From assembly GCA_026391995.1 (NCBI GenBank), contig JAPLCY010000253.1, positions 1-5,375 on the forward strand: a stretch of 5,375 bases of DNA, in the 5' to 3' direction. Shown piece after piece: positions 1 through 5,375 of the stretch. The notes under the pieces were generated by a model that was not told the DNA's origin, ran no database searches, and saw nothing but the letters and a program-made list of their open reading frames with translations. Positions within the stretch are counted from its first letter, which is position 1, and the number at the start of each line of letters is the position of its first letter. This DNA comes from Candidatus Auribacterota bacterium (lineage in GTDB: Bacteria; Auribacterota; Tritonobacteria; UBA1439). The position numbers and the translations under genes are program-made.

Positions 1-38
1 ACGCGGAGATTGACCGGCTGGCCCTTTCCCCGCTTTGA
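1..38 (+). CDS. C-terminal end of an upstream gene (partial)
   Basis: The third frame reads AEIDRLALSPL and stops at TGA 36-38. That stop overlaps an ATG at 38-40 (TGATG) in the frame of the next gene, the usual arrangement of coupled genes in an operon. Only 11 residues are visible, so no family can be named. A nucleotidyltransferase or sugar kinase of the heptose pathway would fit the context, but this is only a guess. Frame 1 is also open here (to about 111), so the assignment rests on the stop/start overlap and on strand agreement with the neighbours. Confidence 0.4.
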   Translation, partial: AEIDRLALSPL

Positions 39-70
39 TGGGGCCGATGCAAACGGAAACCGATGGGGGC

Positions 71-693
71 ATGACGCCCGAAGACCAGATCTACCGGCCG
101 GCTTCATATTTTGAACGCCTCAAGCCCGGCGATATTTTTCCCGCCTGTCCGCGTTGTTCGATCAAATGGATTGTACCGCAATCGGCCGCATGGCGGAGAT
201 TTTCGAAGATGCGCGCAGGGCCGGAAATAAGATTTTTTTCATGGGGAACGGCGGGAGCGCGGCGACCGCCTCTCATTTCGCGAACGATCTCGGCAAAGGG
301 GCGCGGGTGAAAGGGAAGGCGCAGTATAAGGCGCTCAGCCTCGCCGACAACGTGTCCCTCATCACCGCCCTCGCCAACGACGACGGCTATGATCGGATCT
401 TCATCGCGCAGCTTGAAGCCCTGTTGAACAAGGGCGACGTGGTGGTGGGCATCTCCGCGAGCGGCAACTCCCCCAACGTGGTGAAGGCAATCGAATACGC
501 GAATGCGAAAGGGGCAATCACCATCGGGCTCACCGGCTTCTCCGGCGGCAGGCTCAAGGAGACCGCACATTTATGCATCCATGTCGAAACGCCGAAAGGC
601 GAGTACGGCCCGGTCGAGGATGTCCACATGATTTTAGATCATCTTGTGACAACTTATCTCAAAATGAGGCTCGGGAAAGAGGCTCGGGGATAA
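71..693 (+). CDS. gmhA: SIS-domain phosphoheptose (sedoheptulose-7-phosphate) isomerase-like protein, apparently frameshifted
   Basis: The core (154-693) is a SIS sugar-phosphate isomerase domain: GNGGSAATASH for phosphate binding, then SASGNSPN, then GLTGFSGG, then a C-terminal helix with EDVHMILDH. GmhA enzymes convert sedoheptulose 7-phosphate to D-glycero-D-manno-heptose 7-phosphate in the cytoplasm, the first step to ADP- or GDP-heptose. The family N-terminus (MTPEDQIYRPASYFERLK) is in another frame, from ATG 71 to about 130. Adding one T to the T5 run at 135-139 joins the two as KPGDIFSRLSALFDQ and gives about 207 residues, the normal GmhA length. Without that base the protein would have to start at TTG 154 or ATG 166 and lose its first helix. 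Possible starts are ATG 38 (overlapping the upstream stop), 47 or 71; I chose 71 because the family-like sequence begins there. From recalled GmhA zinc-site residues, both His appear kept, while the Glu and Gln positions look like Asp and Glu. Other SIS specificities are possible. Confidence 0.8.
135..139 (+). other. Probable -1 frameshift site in a T5 run
   Basis: Upstream of this run, frame 2 encodes family-like N-terminal sequence ending YFERLKPGDIF. Downstream, frame 1 encodes FSRLSALFDQ and the SIS core. A single extra T restores one continuous reading frame. The run is short for transcriptional slippage, and the codons ATT-TTT do not make a canonical -1 slippery heptamer. A true deletion or a homopolymer assembly error is therefore more likely than programmed frameshifting. 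Confidence 0.7.
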
Positions 694-697
694 GAGT

Positions 698-769
698 ATG
701 AAACTTTCAGTGGTGATGCCCTCAATGAATGAGGAGCTGGCGATTGGGAAGGTTGTCTGTATCGCCTGA
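698..769 (+). pseudogene. Truncated N-terminus of a GT2 family glycosyltransferase
   Basis: ATG 698 opens MKLSVVMPSMNEELAIGKVV, the first beta strand and the 'P..NE...I' helix start typical of family-2 / DPM-like glycosyltransferases (known family pattern). It ends after 23 codons at TGA 767-769. A GGGGA element at 686-690, 7 bases before the ATG, looks like its original ribosome binding site. The start codon lies 4 bases after the isomerase stop, which is normal operon spacing. No other frame continues the GT2 domain before the next gene starts at 786, so the rest has been deleted rather than frameshifted. The full-length GT2 at 2057 has a different N-terminus (MKPVSALLLVYNEAEVIED), so this is not a simple duplicate of it. 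It may still be translated as a short leader. Confidence 0.72.
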
Positions 770-785
770 TTCTCTGTAACGGGTT

Positions 786-2060
786 ATGAAAATCGGAATA
801 CTCGGCGGCGGGCTCACGGGCCTCAGCCTTGCCTATTTTCTCGGTGAGGATGCTGAGGTTTTGGAAAAGGACGATGTGTGCGGCGGCCTCTGCCGCACCG
901 TTGTGAAGGACGGCTATTCTTACGACTACGGGGGGCATATCATCTTCTCCAGGGATGGAGAGGTTCTCAAGTTTATGGAGGATATACTCGGCGAGAACAA
1001 GGTGCGCTACCGCCGGAACAACAGGATATGGTTCAAGGGGAGGTTTGTGAAGTATCCCTTCGAAAACGACCTTGCCGCCCTTCCGAAAGAAGATATTTAT
1101 GAGTGCCTTCACCACTTCCTTACCCGTAATTACCCCGAGCCAAAGAATTTTAAAGAGTGGTGCTATTACCGCTTCGGGAAGGGAATAGCGGAGCGCTACA
1201 TCATCCCCTATAGCGAGAAAATATGGAATATCGAAACCGATAAAATGGGCCTGGAGTGGGTGAGGGGGCGCATCCCTGAGCCGCCCCTGGAGGATGTACT
1301 CAAATCGGCCCTGGGCATCGAGACTGAGGGGTACACGCATCAGCTGTATTTTTATTACCCGAAGATCGGCGGTATAGAAGCTCTCATTCATGCGATCAAG
1401 GCCAAGGTTGCGCGGGTCGAGCGGAATTTCTGTGTTCGACAGGTGAGGAAAAGCAATGACAGATTGGTTGTATCTGATGGCGCACGGGAGAGGGTTTACA
1501 ACAGGCTTGTCTCGACCATCCCTATCTTTGATCTTCTCAGGTCGCTAGAGGATGTACCGCAGGAAGTTCAGCGGGCGGCAAAGAGACTTCGCTATAATTC
1601 TCTAATATGTGTGATGATCGCTGTTCGATCAGGCAAACCGTCTGATAAGTTTGCCGTATATTTCCCCCAGAGAGAGCTAAAGTTTCACCGCGTATGCTTC
1701 TATGACTACTTCGGGAATAGCTGTGTGCCGCAAGGCAAGACCCTGGCAGTCGCCGAGATCACTGTAAATAAGGGTGATGGCACCTGCGAGATGGGGGATG
1801 AAGAGCTTGTGGAGCATGTCATTGCCGGACTGGAAAAGGAGGGCTTCATCGCGCGGGGCGATGTGTGCGCGACGGATGTCTCCAGACGCGAGTACGCCTA
1901 TGTTGTGAACGATCTGCATTACAGCGGGAATCTTCGCGTCATCCATGATTTTATAAATGCCCGGGGGATCACTCTCTGTGGCCGCTTTTCCGAATGGAAA
2001 TATCTAAACATGGACGCGTGCATACGGTCCGCCATGAAAACGGCCGAGGACTTGAGATGA
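786..2060 (+). CDS. FAD-dependent oxidoreductase, protoporphyrinogen-oxidase / UDP-galactopyranose-mutase-like superfamily
   Basis: This 424-residue protein starts with a dinucleotide-binding Rossmann motif, GILGGGLTGLS (residues 4-14), followed by the acidic strand end VLEKDD and GGLCRT (33-38). DYGGHIIF (47-54) resembles the GGH.. segment of UDP-galactopyranose mutases and related amine-oxidase-fold enzymes. The C-terminus carries an FAD-contacting segment, CGRFSEWKYLNMD (398-410), before a final helix. No signal peptide or membrane segment is seen, so it should act in the cytoplasm. In glycan clusters such proteins are thought to oxidise or isomerise a nucleotide-linked or lipid-linked sugar; the substrate cannot be read from the sequence. 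True haem-pathway HemY is unlikely given the glycan neighbours. The start at ATG 786 has a weak ribosome site, but the Rossmann motif begins 3 residues later, so it must be near-correct. The stop overlaps the next start (ATGA). Codon use looks more AT-rich than in the downstream glycosyltransferases (by eye, not computed). Confidence 0.85.
   Translation: MKIGILGGGLTGLSLAYFLGEDAEVLEKDDVCGGLCRTVVKDGYSYDYGGHIIFSRDGEVLKFMEDILGENKVRYRRNNRIWFKGRFVKYPFENDLAALPKEDIYECLHHFLTRNYPEPKNFKEWCYYRFGKGIAERYIIPYSEKIWNIETDKMGLEWVRGRIPEPPLEDVLKSALGIETEGYTHQLYFYYPKIGGIEALIHAIKAKVARVERNFCVRQVRKSNDRLVVSDGARERVYNRLVSTIPIFDLLRSLEDVPQEVQRAAKRLRYNSLICVMIAVRSGKPSDKFAVYFPQRELKFHRVCFYDYFGNSCVPQGKTLAVAEITVNKGDGTCEMGDEELVEHVIAGLEKEGFIARGDVCATDVSRREYAYVVNDLHYSGNLRVIHDFINARGITLCGRFSEWKYLNMDACIRSAMKTAEDLR
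2046..2050 (+). promoter_or_regulatory. Shine-Dalgarno site fixing the GT2 start at 2057
   Basis: GAGGA lies 6 bases before ATG 2057, inside the end of the preceding gene. Together with the ATGA overlap it supports 2057 over the in-frame upstream ATG at 1994, which would add 21 residues with no glycosyltransferase character. Confidence 0.6.
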
Positions 2061-2809
2061 AGCCGGTGTCGGCGCTCCTGCTGGTCTACAACGAGGCGGA
2101 GGTCATCGAGGATGTGGTGCGGGGCGTTCACCGCGAGGTGGTGGCGAAAATCCCCGGTTCGGAACTGGTGATCGCCGAGGACGGAAGCACGGACGGCACC
2201 AAGGAGATACTCGCCCGCATCGTACCGGAGATGCCGGGGACGCGGCTGGTGCAGGGGACGGCGCGCAAGGGATATACAAGGGCCTACAAGGACGCACTGA
2301 AACTGTGCCGAAACGAGCTGATATTTTTCAGCGATTCGAGCGGGAAACACGACTCGCACGATTTCTGGAAGCTTGCGGCGGTCATCGACAACGCCGATAT
2401 GGTCATTGGCATCAAGACCGCGCGGCATGATCCGCTCTACAGGGTTCTAATGAGCCGAGTATTTAACTTCATGGTATCACGTTACTTCGGTCATTCTTTC
2501 AGGGATATCAATTCGGGTTTCAGGCTGATGAGGATGGGGGCGATCAGGGATGTGCTGGACGATAACTGGTACATGAAGCACCTCATAAACTTCGAATTTA
2601 CCCTTCGTGTCATGGCCCGCGGCTTTCGTATTGCGGAGGTTCCGGTAACCCACAATCCCCGTAGCCACGGCCCCTCGCGTGGGCTCCCCGTAAAAAAGAT
2701 CCCGGAGGCGATCATTATGGCGCTCAGGACGTTTCCGAAATTGAAGAAGGAGCTGCGTGCCGCCTGCCTGCCGGCAGGCAGGGCAGGCAGGCGCGGAATC
2801 CGCGGTTAG
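2057..2809 (+). CDS. Family 2 glycosyltransferase, dolichyl/polyprenyl-phosphate mannose synthase-like
   Basis: This 250-residue protein has a GT-A fold. SALLLVYNEAEVIEDV is the first strand and helix, and EDGSTDGT (41-48) is the nucleotide-binding D.S.D.T motif. FFSDSSGKHD (91-99) stands where most relatives have a D.D metal site, here D-S-S. RDINSGFRLMR (149-159) matches the conserved D..SGFRL acceptor-loop region of DPM-like enzymes. DPM-like enzymes usually move a sugar from a nucleotide donor to polyprenyl phosphate at the cytoplasmic membrane face. No hydrophobic anchor is visible, so it would be peripheral. It is coupled by ATGA to the FAD enzyme, suggesting the two act on the same sugar. 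The natural protein probably ended near KLKKELRA; the last 16 or so residues (ACLPAGRAGRRGIRG) are encoded by a palindromic repeat and are unlikely to belong to the fold. Donor and acceptor are unknown. Confidence 0.88.
   Translation: MKPVSALLLVYNEAEVIEDVVRGVHREVVAKIPGSELVIAEDGSTDGTKEILARIVPEMPGTRLVQGTARKGYTRAYKDALKLCRNELIFFSDSSGKHDSHDFWKLAAVIDNADMVIGIKTARHDPLYRVLMSRVFNFMVSRYFGHSFRDINSGFRLMRMGAIRDVLDDNWYMKHLINFEFTLRVMARGFRIAEVPVTHNPRSHGPSRGLPVKKIPEAIIMALRTFPKLKKELRAACLPAGRAGRRGIRG
2761..2804 (+). repeat. GC-rich palindromic repeat element overlapping the GT2 3' end
   Basis: CCTGCCTGCCGGCAGGCAGG at 2763-2782 is a perfect 20-base palindrome. The left arm also pairs with a second downstream copy: 2761-2772 with 2782-2793, 12 base pairs around a 9-base loop. 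GGCAGGCAGG occurs twice in tandem. A further small hairpin follows, CGCGG (2792-2796) pairing with CCGCG (2800-2804) around AAT. The element encodes the C-terminal tail of the glycosyltransferase and ends 2 bases before its stop. From memory, very similar GCCTGCCGGCAGGC-type palindromes are dispersed in many uncultured bacterial genomes and add LPAGRAG-like tails to proteins; only one copy lies in this window. No T-run follows, so it is not a canonical terminator, though the stem could slow or protect transcript ends. Confidence 0.75.
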
Positions 2810-2828
2810 TCTTACTATGATGCTAAAA

Positions 2829-2856
2829 TTGCTCTTTTATTCGTCTAATGAATAAT
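2829..2856 (+). promoter_or_regulatory. Possible sigma-70-type promoter in the AT-rich spacer
   Basis: The 118-base gap 2810-2927 is markedly AT-rich against its surroundings and is the only real intergenic space in the window. TTGCTC (2829-2834) and AATAAT (2851-2856) are separated by 16 bases and resemble -35 and -10 boxes; the -10 matches 5 of 6 consensus bases and the -35 only 3 of 6. TATAAG at 2898-2903 is a second -10 candidate with no well-spaced -35. A new transcription unit for the fusion glycosyltransferase is plausible but not shown. Confidence 0.3.
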
Positions 2857-2927
2857 TCGAGTTAGCTGGTTGAGGCAATGTTTTTGCGACATGTTTTTAT
2901 AAGCGATTCCCAGAACTGTCGCGGAAT

Positions 2928-5054
2928 ATGAAACAGAATAAACCGACAATTGCCTGCCTCATCGCCGATCTGCAGCCGGAAAGAGTCCCATTGCGGGGGT
3001 ACCGGCTCTTCAGGGAGAGACACCGGTGGGCCGGGGTGTGCGACACGAAGATTTCTCGCGTACTCCACAGGCTTCTCAAGGGCAGTTTTCCTTCCCTGTC
3101 CATCAATCCGCGGATCAGCGTTGTAACCACGTCCTATAACAAGGAGAGAGAGGTCCCCTATTTCATAGAAGGATTCCTCCGCCAGACATTCCCGTACGAC
3201 TTCGAGCTTGTGTGTATCGACGACGGTTCTACCGACCGGACGCCGCTCATCATACGGGAGTACGCCGACAGGCTCTACCGGAACCGCAAGTACGGCTTCA
3301 CGCGAGAAGGGGGGATGCCGTATCCGGAGATAGTCCTCTCCGCGCAGGAGGAGAACCGCGGCCAATGCGCGGCGAGGAACCTCGGGATCGGGCTCGCGAG
3401 GGCGGGGATCGTGGTGATTCTCGACGCGGACTGCGTCCCCGGCAGGGAGTTCCTGCGCGCGCACCTCCGGGCATATGAAGATCCGTCCATAGGCGCCGCA
3501 TCCGGACCCATGGACCTTGAGACGCAGGGGGCAGAGCCGATGGGGGTGGTGCGGAGGTATGAGGCCGAGCCCGAGCTCGTGCTTCGCGATATGCAGCTTC
3601 AGGATGCCTATGAACCGCGCAGCTTTCTCAACTGCGTCCCGAGGAACTTCTCTGCCAGGAGACATCTGCTTTTGAGCACCCGCTTCGATACCGCGTTTTC
3701 ATACGAGTCGAGCGATCCCACCTCGGGCTACGGGTGGGAGGATATCGACCTGGCCATGCGGCTATACGAGAGGAATGTGCGGTTCGAATTCGCACGGGAT
3801 GCATTTTCGGTGCATATCAGTCACCCGCCGGTGTTCTGCTCCACCGATCAGCCGCTACGATCTCTCAAGAACTTCCTCATGCTCATCGAGAAGCATCCCG
3901 ACCTGAAGCGGGTCGCGAGGGCCTGGACCGCCCGGACGTACGGCAGGATCCGGGAGTGGATGGAGGAGCGGGGGTTCGGAGAGGGGGTGGATTCCCGGAG
4001 ATGCGATGAACTCCTCGCCGGCGTGTTCCCGGACCGCCACCCGGTCGCTGTCCGGAAGCGGCTGAAGATACTCAGCACGCCATTCGATGCCGAGTATCAA
4101 TATGAGCTCGCGAGGCTCGCGCACGATTATATTTTCATCACGGACAAAGCGGGGCCGTGTGGCGGCTGGGATTTTATGAAGCGCCCCCTCCCGCTCAATA
4201 TCAGGCTCGGGGGGGTGGAAGAGACACAGCGTGATGATATTGACCTTGTTGTCGTTCCTTTTGACGAGTACCTGCTCGGGACCGGCGGCTCGTCCGGCAG
4301 CCCTCATGCCGGCAAGGCCGCGCTGTGCCGGCGCCTCCTTGATCAGTCCGGGGTTCCGGCGGTATGCCTCTATCGCGGGAGCCCACGCCCGGGCATGGAT
4401 ACGTCCGAGCTCATCAACCTCATCGGTGACCGCCTCGTGGTCCTTTCCTCGTTCGAGGCGCAAAAAAATCTGCGCTTCAGGCGGAGCAAGGTGATATGGC
4501 CAGGTCTTGACCCCCAGCATTACCGCCCTACGGCGGGCTGCACGAGAATAGCGACGGTTGACACGGGCAAATACCGCGACGACGACCGCCGTATGCATTC
4601 GCGTATCACTCGCCATCTCCCCGCTGTATGGTTGAAACAGTATGAGCTACAATACGGGGGTGCGGGGAAAATACCGGCCGCAGATGCGGGGGCGGCAGGA
4701 ATGCGGGCGTACTGGAGATACATCGTTGCGCTTGGGAGATATGGCATATACTTCAACCCGGGAAGGGATGCCGCGATGGAGTTCCCCCTGCTGGAGGCTA
4801 TGCTGTGCGGGCTTGCGGTGGTGTCCGTCAGGTCGGATGACCTTGAGCGTTTCATCAGGCATGGGGTCAACGGTTTTATGAGCGACGACGAAGACGAGCT
4901 CAGGAGCTGCCTCGAGCGCCTGGTGGTCGGTGATCTCGATGCGCGCCTTGTCGGGATGAGGGGACGGGAGCGCGCCATGGATCTGTTCAGTTACGATCGA
5001 TTCCTCAGCGAGTGGCAGCGGGTCCTTGCTCAGCACGGGGGCGGCGGACAATGA
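2928..5054 (+). CDS. Bimodular glycosyltransferase: N-terminal GT2 (GT-A, chondroitin-synthase-like) fused to C-terminal GT4-like (GT-B)
   Basis: The 708 residues hold two enzymes. After a 60-residue lead of unknown role, the GT-A half (about 62-300) shows ISVVTTSYNKE, the nucleotide site CIDDGSTDRT (96-105), NRGQCAARNLG, the metal site LDADC (D166, D168) and GYGWEDIDLAMRL (267-279). The last motif is typical of chondroitin-polymerase and galactosyltransferase C-terminal regions. A helical linker (about 305-375) leads to a GT-B half: ILSTPFDAEYQYEL (381-394) starts its N-terminal domain, KVIWPGLDPQHY (521-532) marks the interdomain strand, and YFNPGRDAAMEFPLLEAMLCG (608-628) is the donor-binding segment, followed by FIRHGVNGF. 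The protein is probably cytoplasmic and adds two sugars in succession to a growing glycan. The first Glu of the usual GT4 E-x7-E pair falls on A615. The start at ATG 2928 has no clear ribosome site; the frame is open upstream only to 2874. The stop overlaps the next start (ATGA). Confidence 0.88.
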   Translation: MKQNKPTIACLIADLQPERVPLRGYRLFRERHRWAGVCDTKISRVLHRLLKGSFPSLSINPRISVVTTSYNKEREVPYFIEGFLRQTFPYDFELVCIDDGSTDRTPLIIREYADRLYRNRKYGFTREGGMPYPEIVLSAQEENRGQCAARNLGIGLARAGIVVILDADCVPGREFLRAHLRAYEDPSIGAASGPMDLETQGAEPMGVVRRYEAEPELVLRDMQLQDAYEPRSFLNCVPRNFSARRHLLLSTRFDTAFSYESSDPTSGYGWEDIDLAMRLYERNVRFEFARDAFSVHISHPPVFCSTDQPLRSLKNFLMLIEKHPDLKRVARAWTARTYGRIREWMEERGFGEGVDSRRCDELLAGVFPDRHPVAVRKRLKILSTPFDAEYQYELARLAHDYIFITDKAGPCGGWDFMKRPLPLNIRLGGVEETQRDDIDLVVVPFDEYLLGTGGSSGSPHAGKAALCRRLLDQSGVPAVCLYRGSPRPGMDTSELINLIGDRLVVLSSFEAQKNLRFRRSKVIWPGLDPQHYRPTAGCTRIATVDTGKYRDDDRRMHSRITRHLPAVWLKQYELQYGGAGKIPAADAGAAGMRAYWRYIVALGRYGIYFNPGRDAAMEFPLLEAMLCGLAVVSVRSDDLERFIRHGVNGFMSDDEDELRSCLERLVVGDLDARLVGMRGRERAMDLFSYDRFLSEWQRVLAQHGGGGQ

Positions 5055-5375
5055 AGGCGCTTATCATCAGTGGGTGCCCCGGCACGGCGGCGGACGCCTA
5101 CCGTGTCGGCAACCTGCGAGAGGAGCTCATGCTGCTCGGCTGGGAGTGTGCGCACAGCAATTTCAGCGACCTTTTCGGAGCGAACCGTTGCCTGCTTGAA
5201 CGGCTCCGCGACTACGCGGTCATCTATAGCCACCGATGCCCTTATTCGGAAGAGTACCGTGCGCTCATCGAGAGGGCCCGGGAGACGGGCATTCCCGCGG
5301 TCTATGATATCGACGATTATGTGTTCGACGTATCGGTTATGCCGTATGTGAATGCGATACGGGAATGGCCGGATG
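5051..5375 (+). CDS. GT-B fold glycosyltransferase, N-terminal part (runs off the window)
   Basis: ATG 5051 overlaps the preceding TGA (ATGA), showing translational coupling to the fusion enzyme. A G-rich stretch just upstream (5037-5047) can serve as ribosome site. The 108 visible residues begin MKALIISGCPGTAADAYRVG and contain NLREELMLLGWEC, then VIYSHRCPYSEEY, then IERARETGIPAVYDIDDYVFD (about residues 73-93). The last segment is the characteristic 'P.VYDIDD..F' strand and loop in the N-terminal domain of many GT4/GT1-type glycosyltransferases. The donor-binding C-terminal domain is outside the window. The role is probably another sugar transfer in the same glycan pathway; specificity is unknown. 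Confidence 0.82.
   Translation, partial: MKALIISGCPGTAADAYRVGNLREELMLLGWECAHSNFSDLFGANRCLLERLRDYAVIYSHRCPYSEEYRALIERARETGIPAVYDIDDYVFDVSVMPYVNAIREWPD

Noticed and set aside
131..140. Programmed -1 ribosomal frameshift or transcriptional slippage site
   Set aside because: T5 is short for polymerase slippage, the codons do not form an X-XXY-YYZ heptamer, and SIS isomerases are not known to use frameshifting.
654..1391. Long minus-strand open frame (245 codons) opposite the isomerase end and FAD gene
   Set aside because: It lies antisense to clear family motifs, spans the intergenic junction, and has no recognisable domain; it reflects GC-rich codon bias.
1994..2056. Upstream in-frame ATG start for the GT2
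   Set aside because: The added 21 residues overlap the end of the FAD gene and are not glycosyltransferase-like; ATG 2057 has GAGGA at the right distance and the ATGA overlap.
2761..2804. Rho-independent terminator
   Set aside because: The stem is strong but no T-run follows and the hairpin lies before the stop codon; better explained as a dispersed palindromic repeat.
2862..3665. Minus-strand open frame of 267 codons opposite the fusion glycosyltransferase
   Set aside because: Shadow of a strongly supported GT-A domain; the translation is Pro/Arg-rich and lacks any motif.
3855..4616. Minus-strand open frame of 253 codons
   Set aside because: Antisense to the GT-B half of the fusion; no family features.
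5070..5351. Plus-strand 93-codon open frame overlapping the last gene
   Set aside because: It is in a different frame from the coupled ATG 5051, whose product carries the VYDIDD glycosyltransferase motif; this frame is low-complexity Ser/Arg/Thr.

Overview
The window is a plus-strand block of genes for cell-surface glycan (polysaccharide, O-antigen or glycan-decoration) synthesis. The sequence is GC-rich by eye and the genes are tightly packed: several start codons overlap the preceding stop codon. Gene content (a GmhA-like sugar isomerase and several glycosyltransferases) and a GC-rich palindromic repeat suggest an uncultured, probably Gram-negative bacterium. Phylum cannot be assigned from the sequence alone. 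From memory, similar palindromes are common in groundwater candidate-phylum genomes; this is a weak hint only.

Layout: (i) bases 1-38, the last codons of an upstream gene; (ii) about 71-693, a SIS-domain phosphoheptose-isomerase-like gene whose N-terminus and core lie in different frames, consistent with one missing T in the T5 run at 135-139; (iii) 698-769, a 23-codon remnant of a second family-2 glycosyltransferase that still has its own Shine-Dalgarno-like site; (iv) 786-2060, an FAD/Rossmann oxidoreductase of the protoporphyrinogen-oxidase / UDP-galactopyranose-mutase-like superfamily; (v) 2057-2809, a dolichyl-phosphate-mannose-synthase-like GT2, ATGA-coupled to (iv), whose last 16 or so residues are encoded by a palindromic repeat; (vi) 2810-2927, an AT-rich spacer that probably holds a new promoter; (vii) 2928-5054, a 708-residue fusion of a GT-A (GT2/chondroitin-synthase-like) domain and a GT-B (GT4-like) domain; (viii) 5051-5375, the N-terminus of another GT-B glycosyltransferase, ATGA-coupled and cut by the window end.

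How they fit together (inference): the isomerase would supply an activated-heptose precursor. The FAD enzyme and the DPM-like GT2 form a coupled pair that may modify and transfer a sugar or lipid-linked sugar. The fusion protein and the last enzyme would add further sugars to the growing glycan. The broken or remnant genes in the first 800 bases and the repeat at 2761-2804 point to a locus that is being rearranged, as is usual for surface-glycan clusters. I see no RNA genes, CRISPR arrays, transposases or defence genes. The minus-strand open frames look like shadows of the plus-strand genes. No stretch longer than 300 bases lacks a gene.
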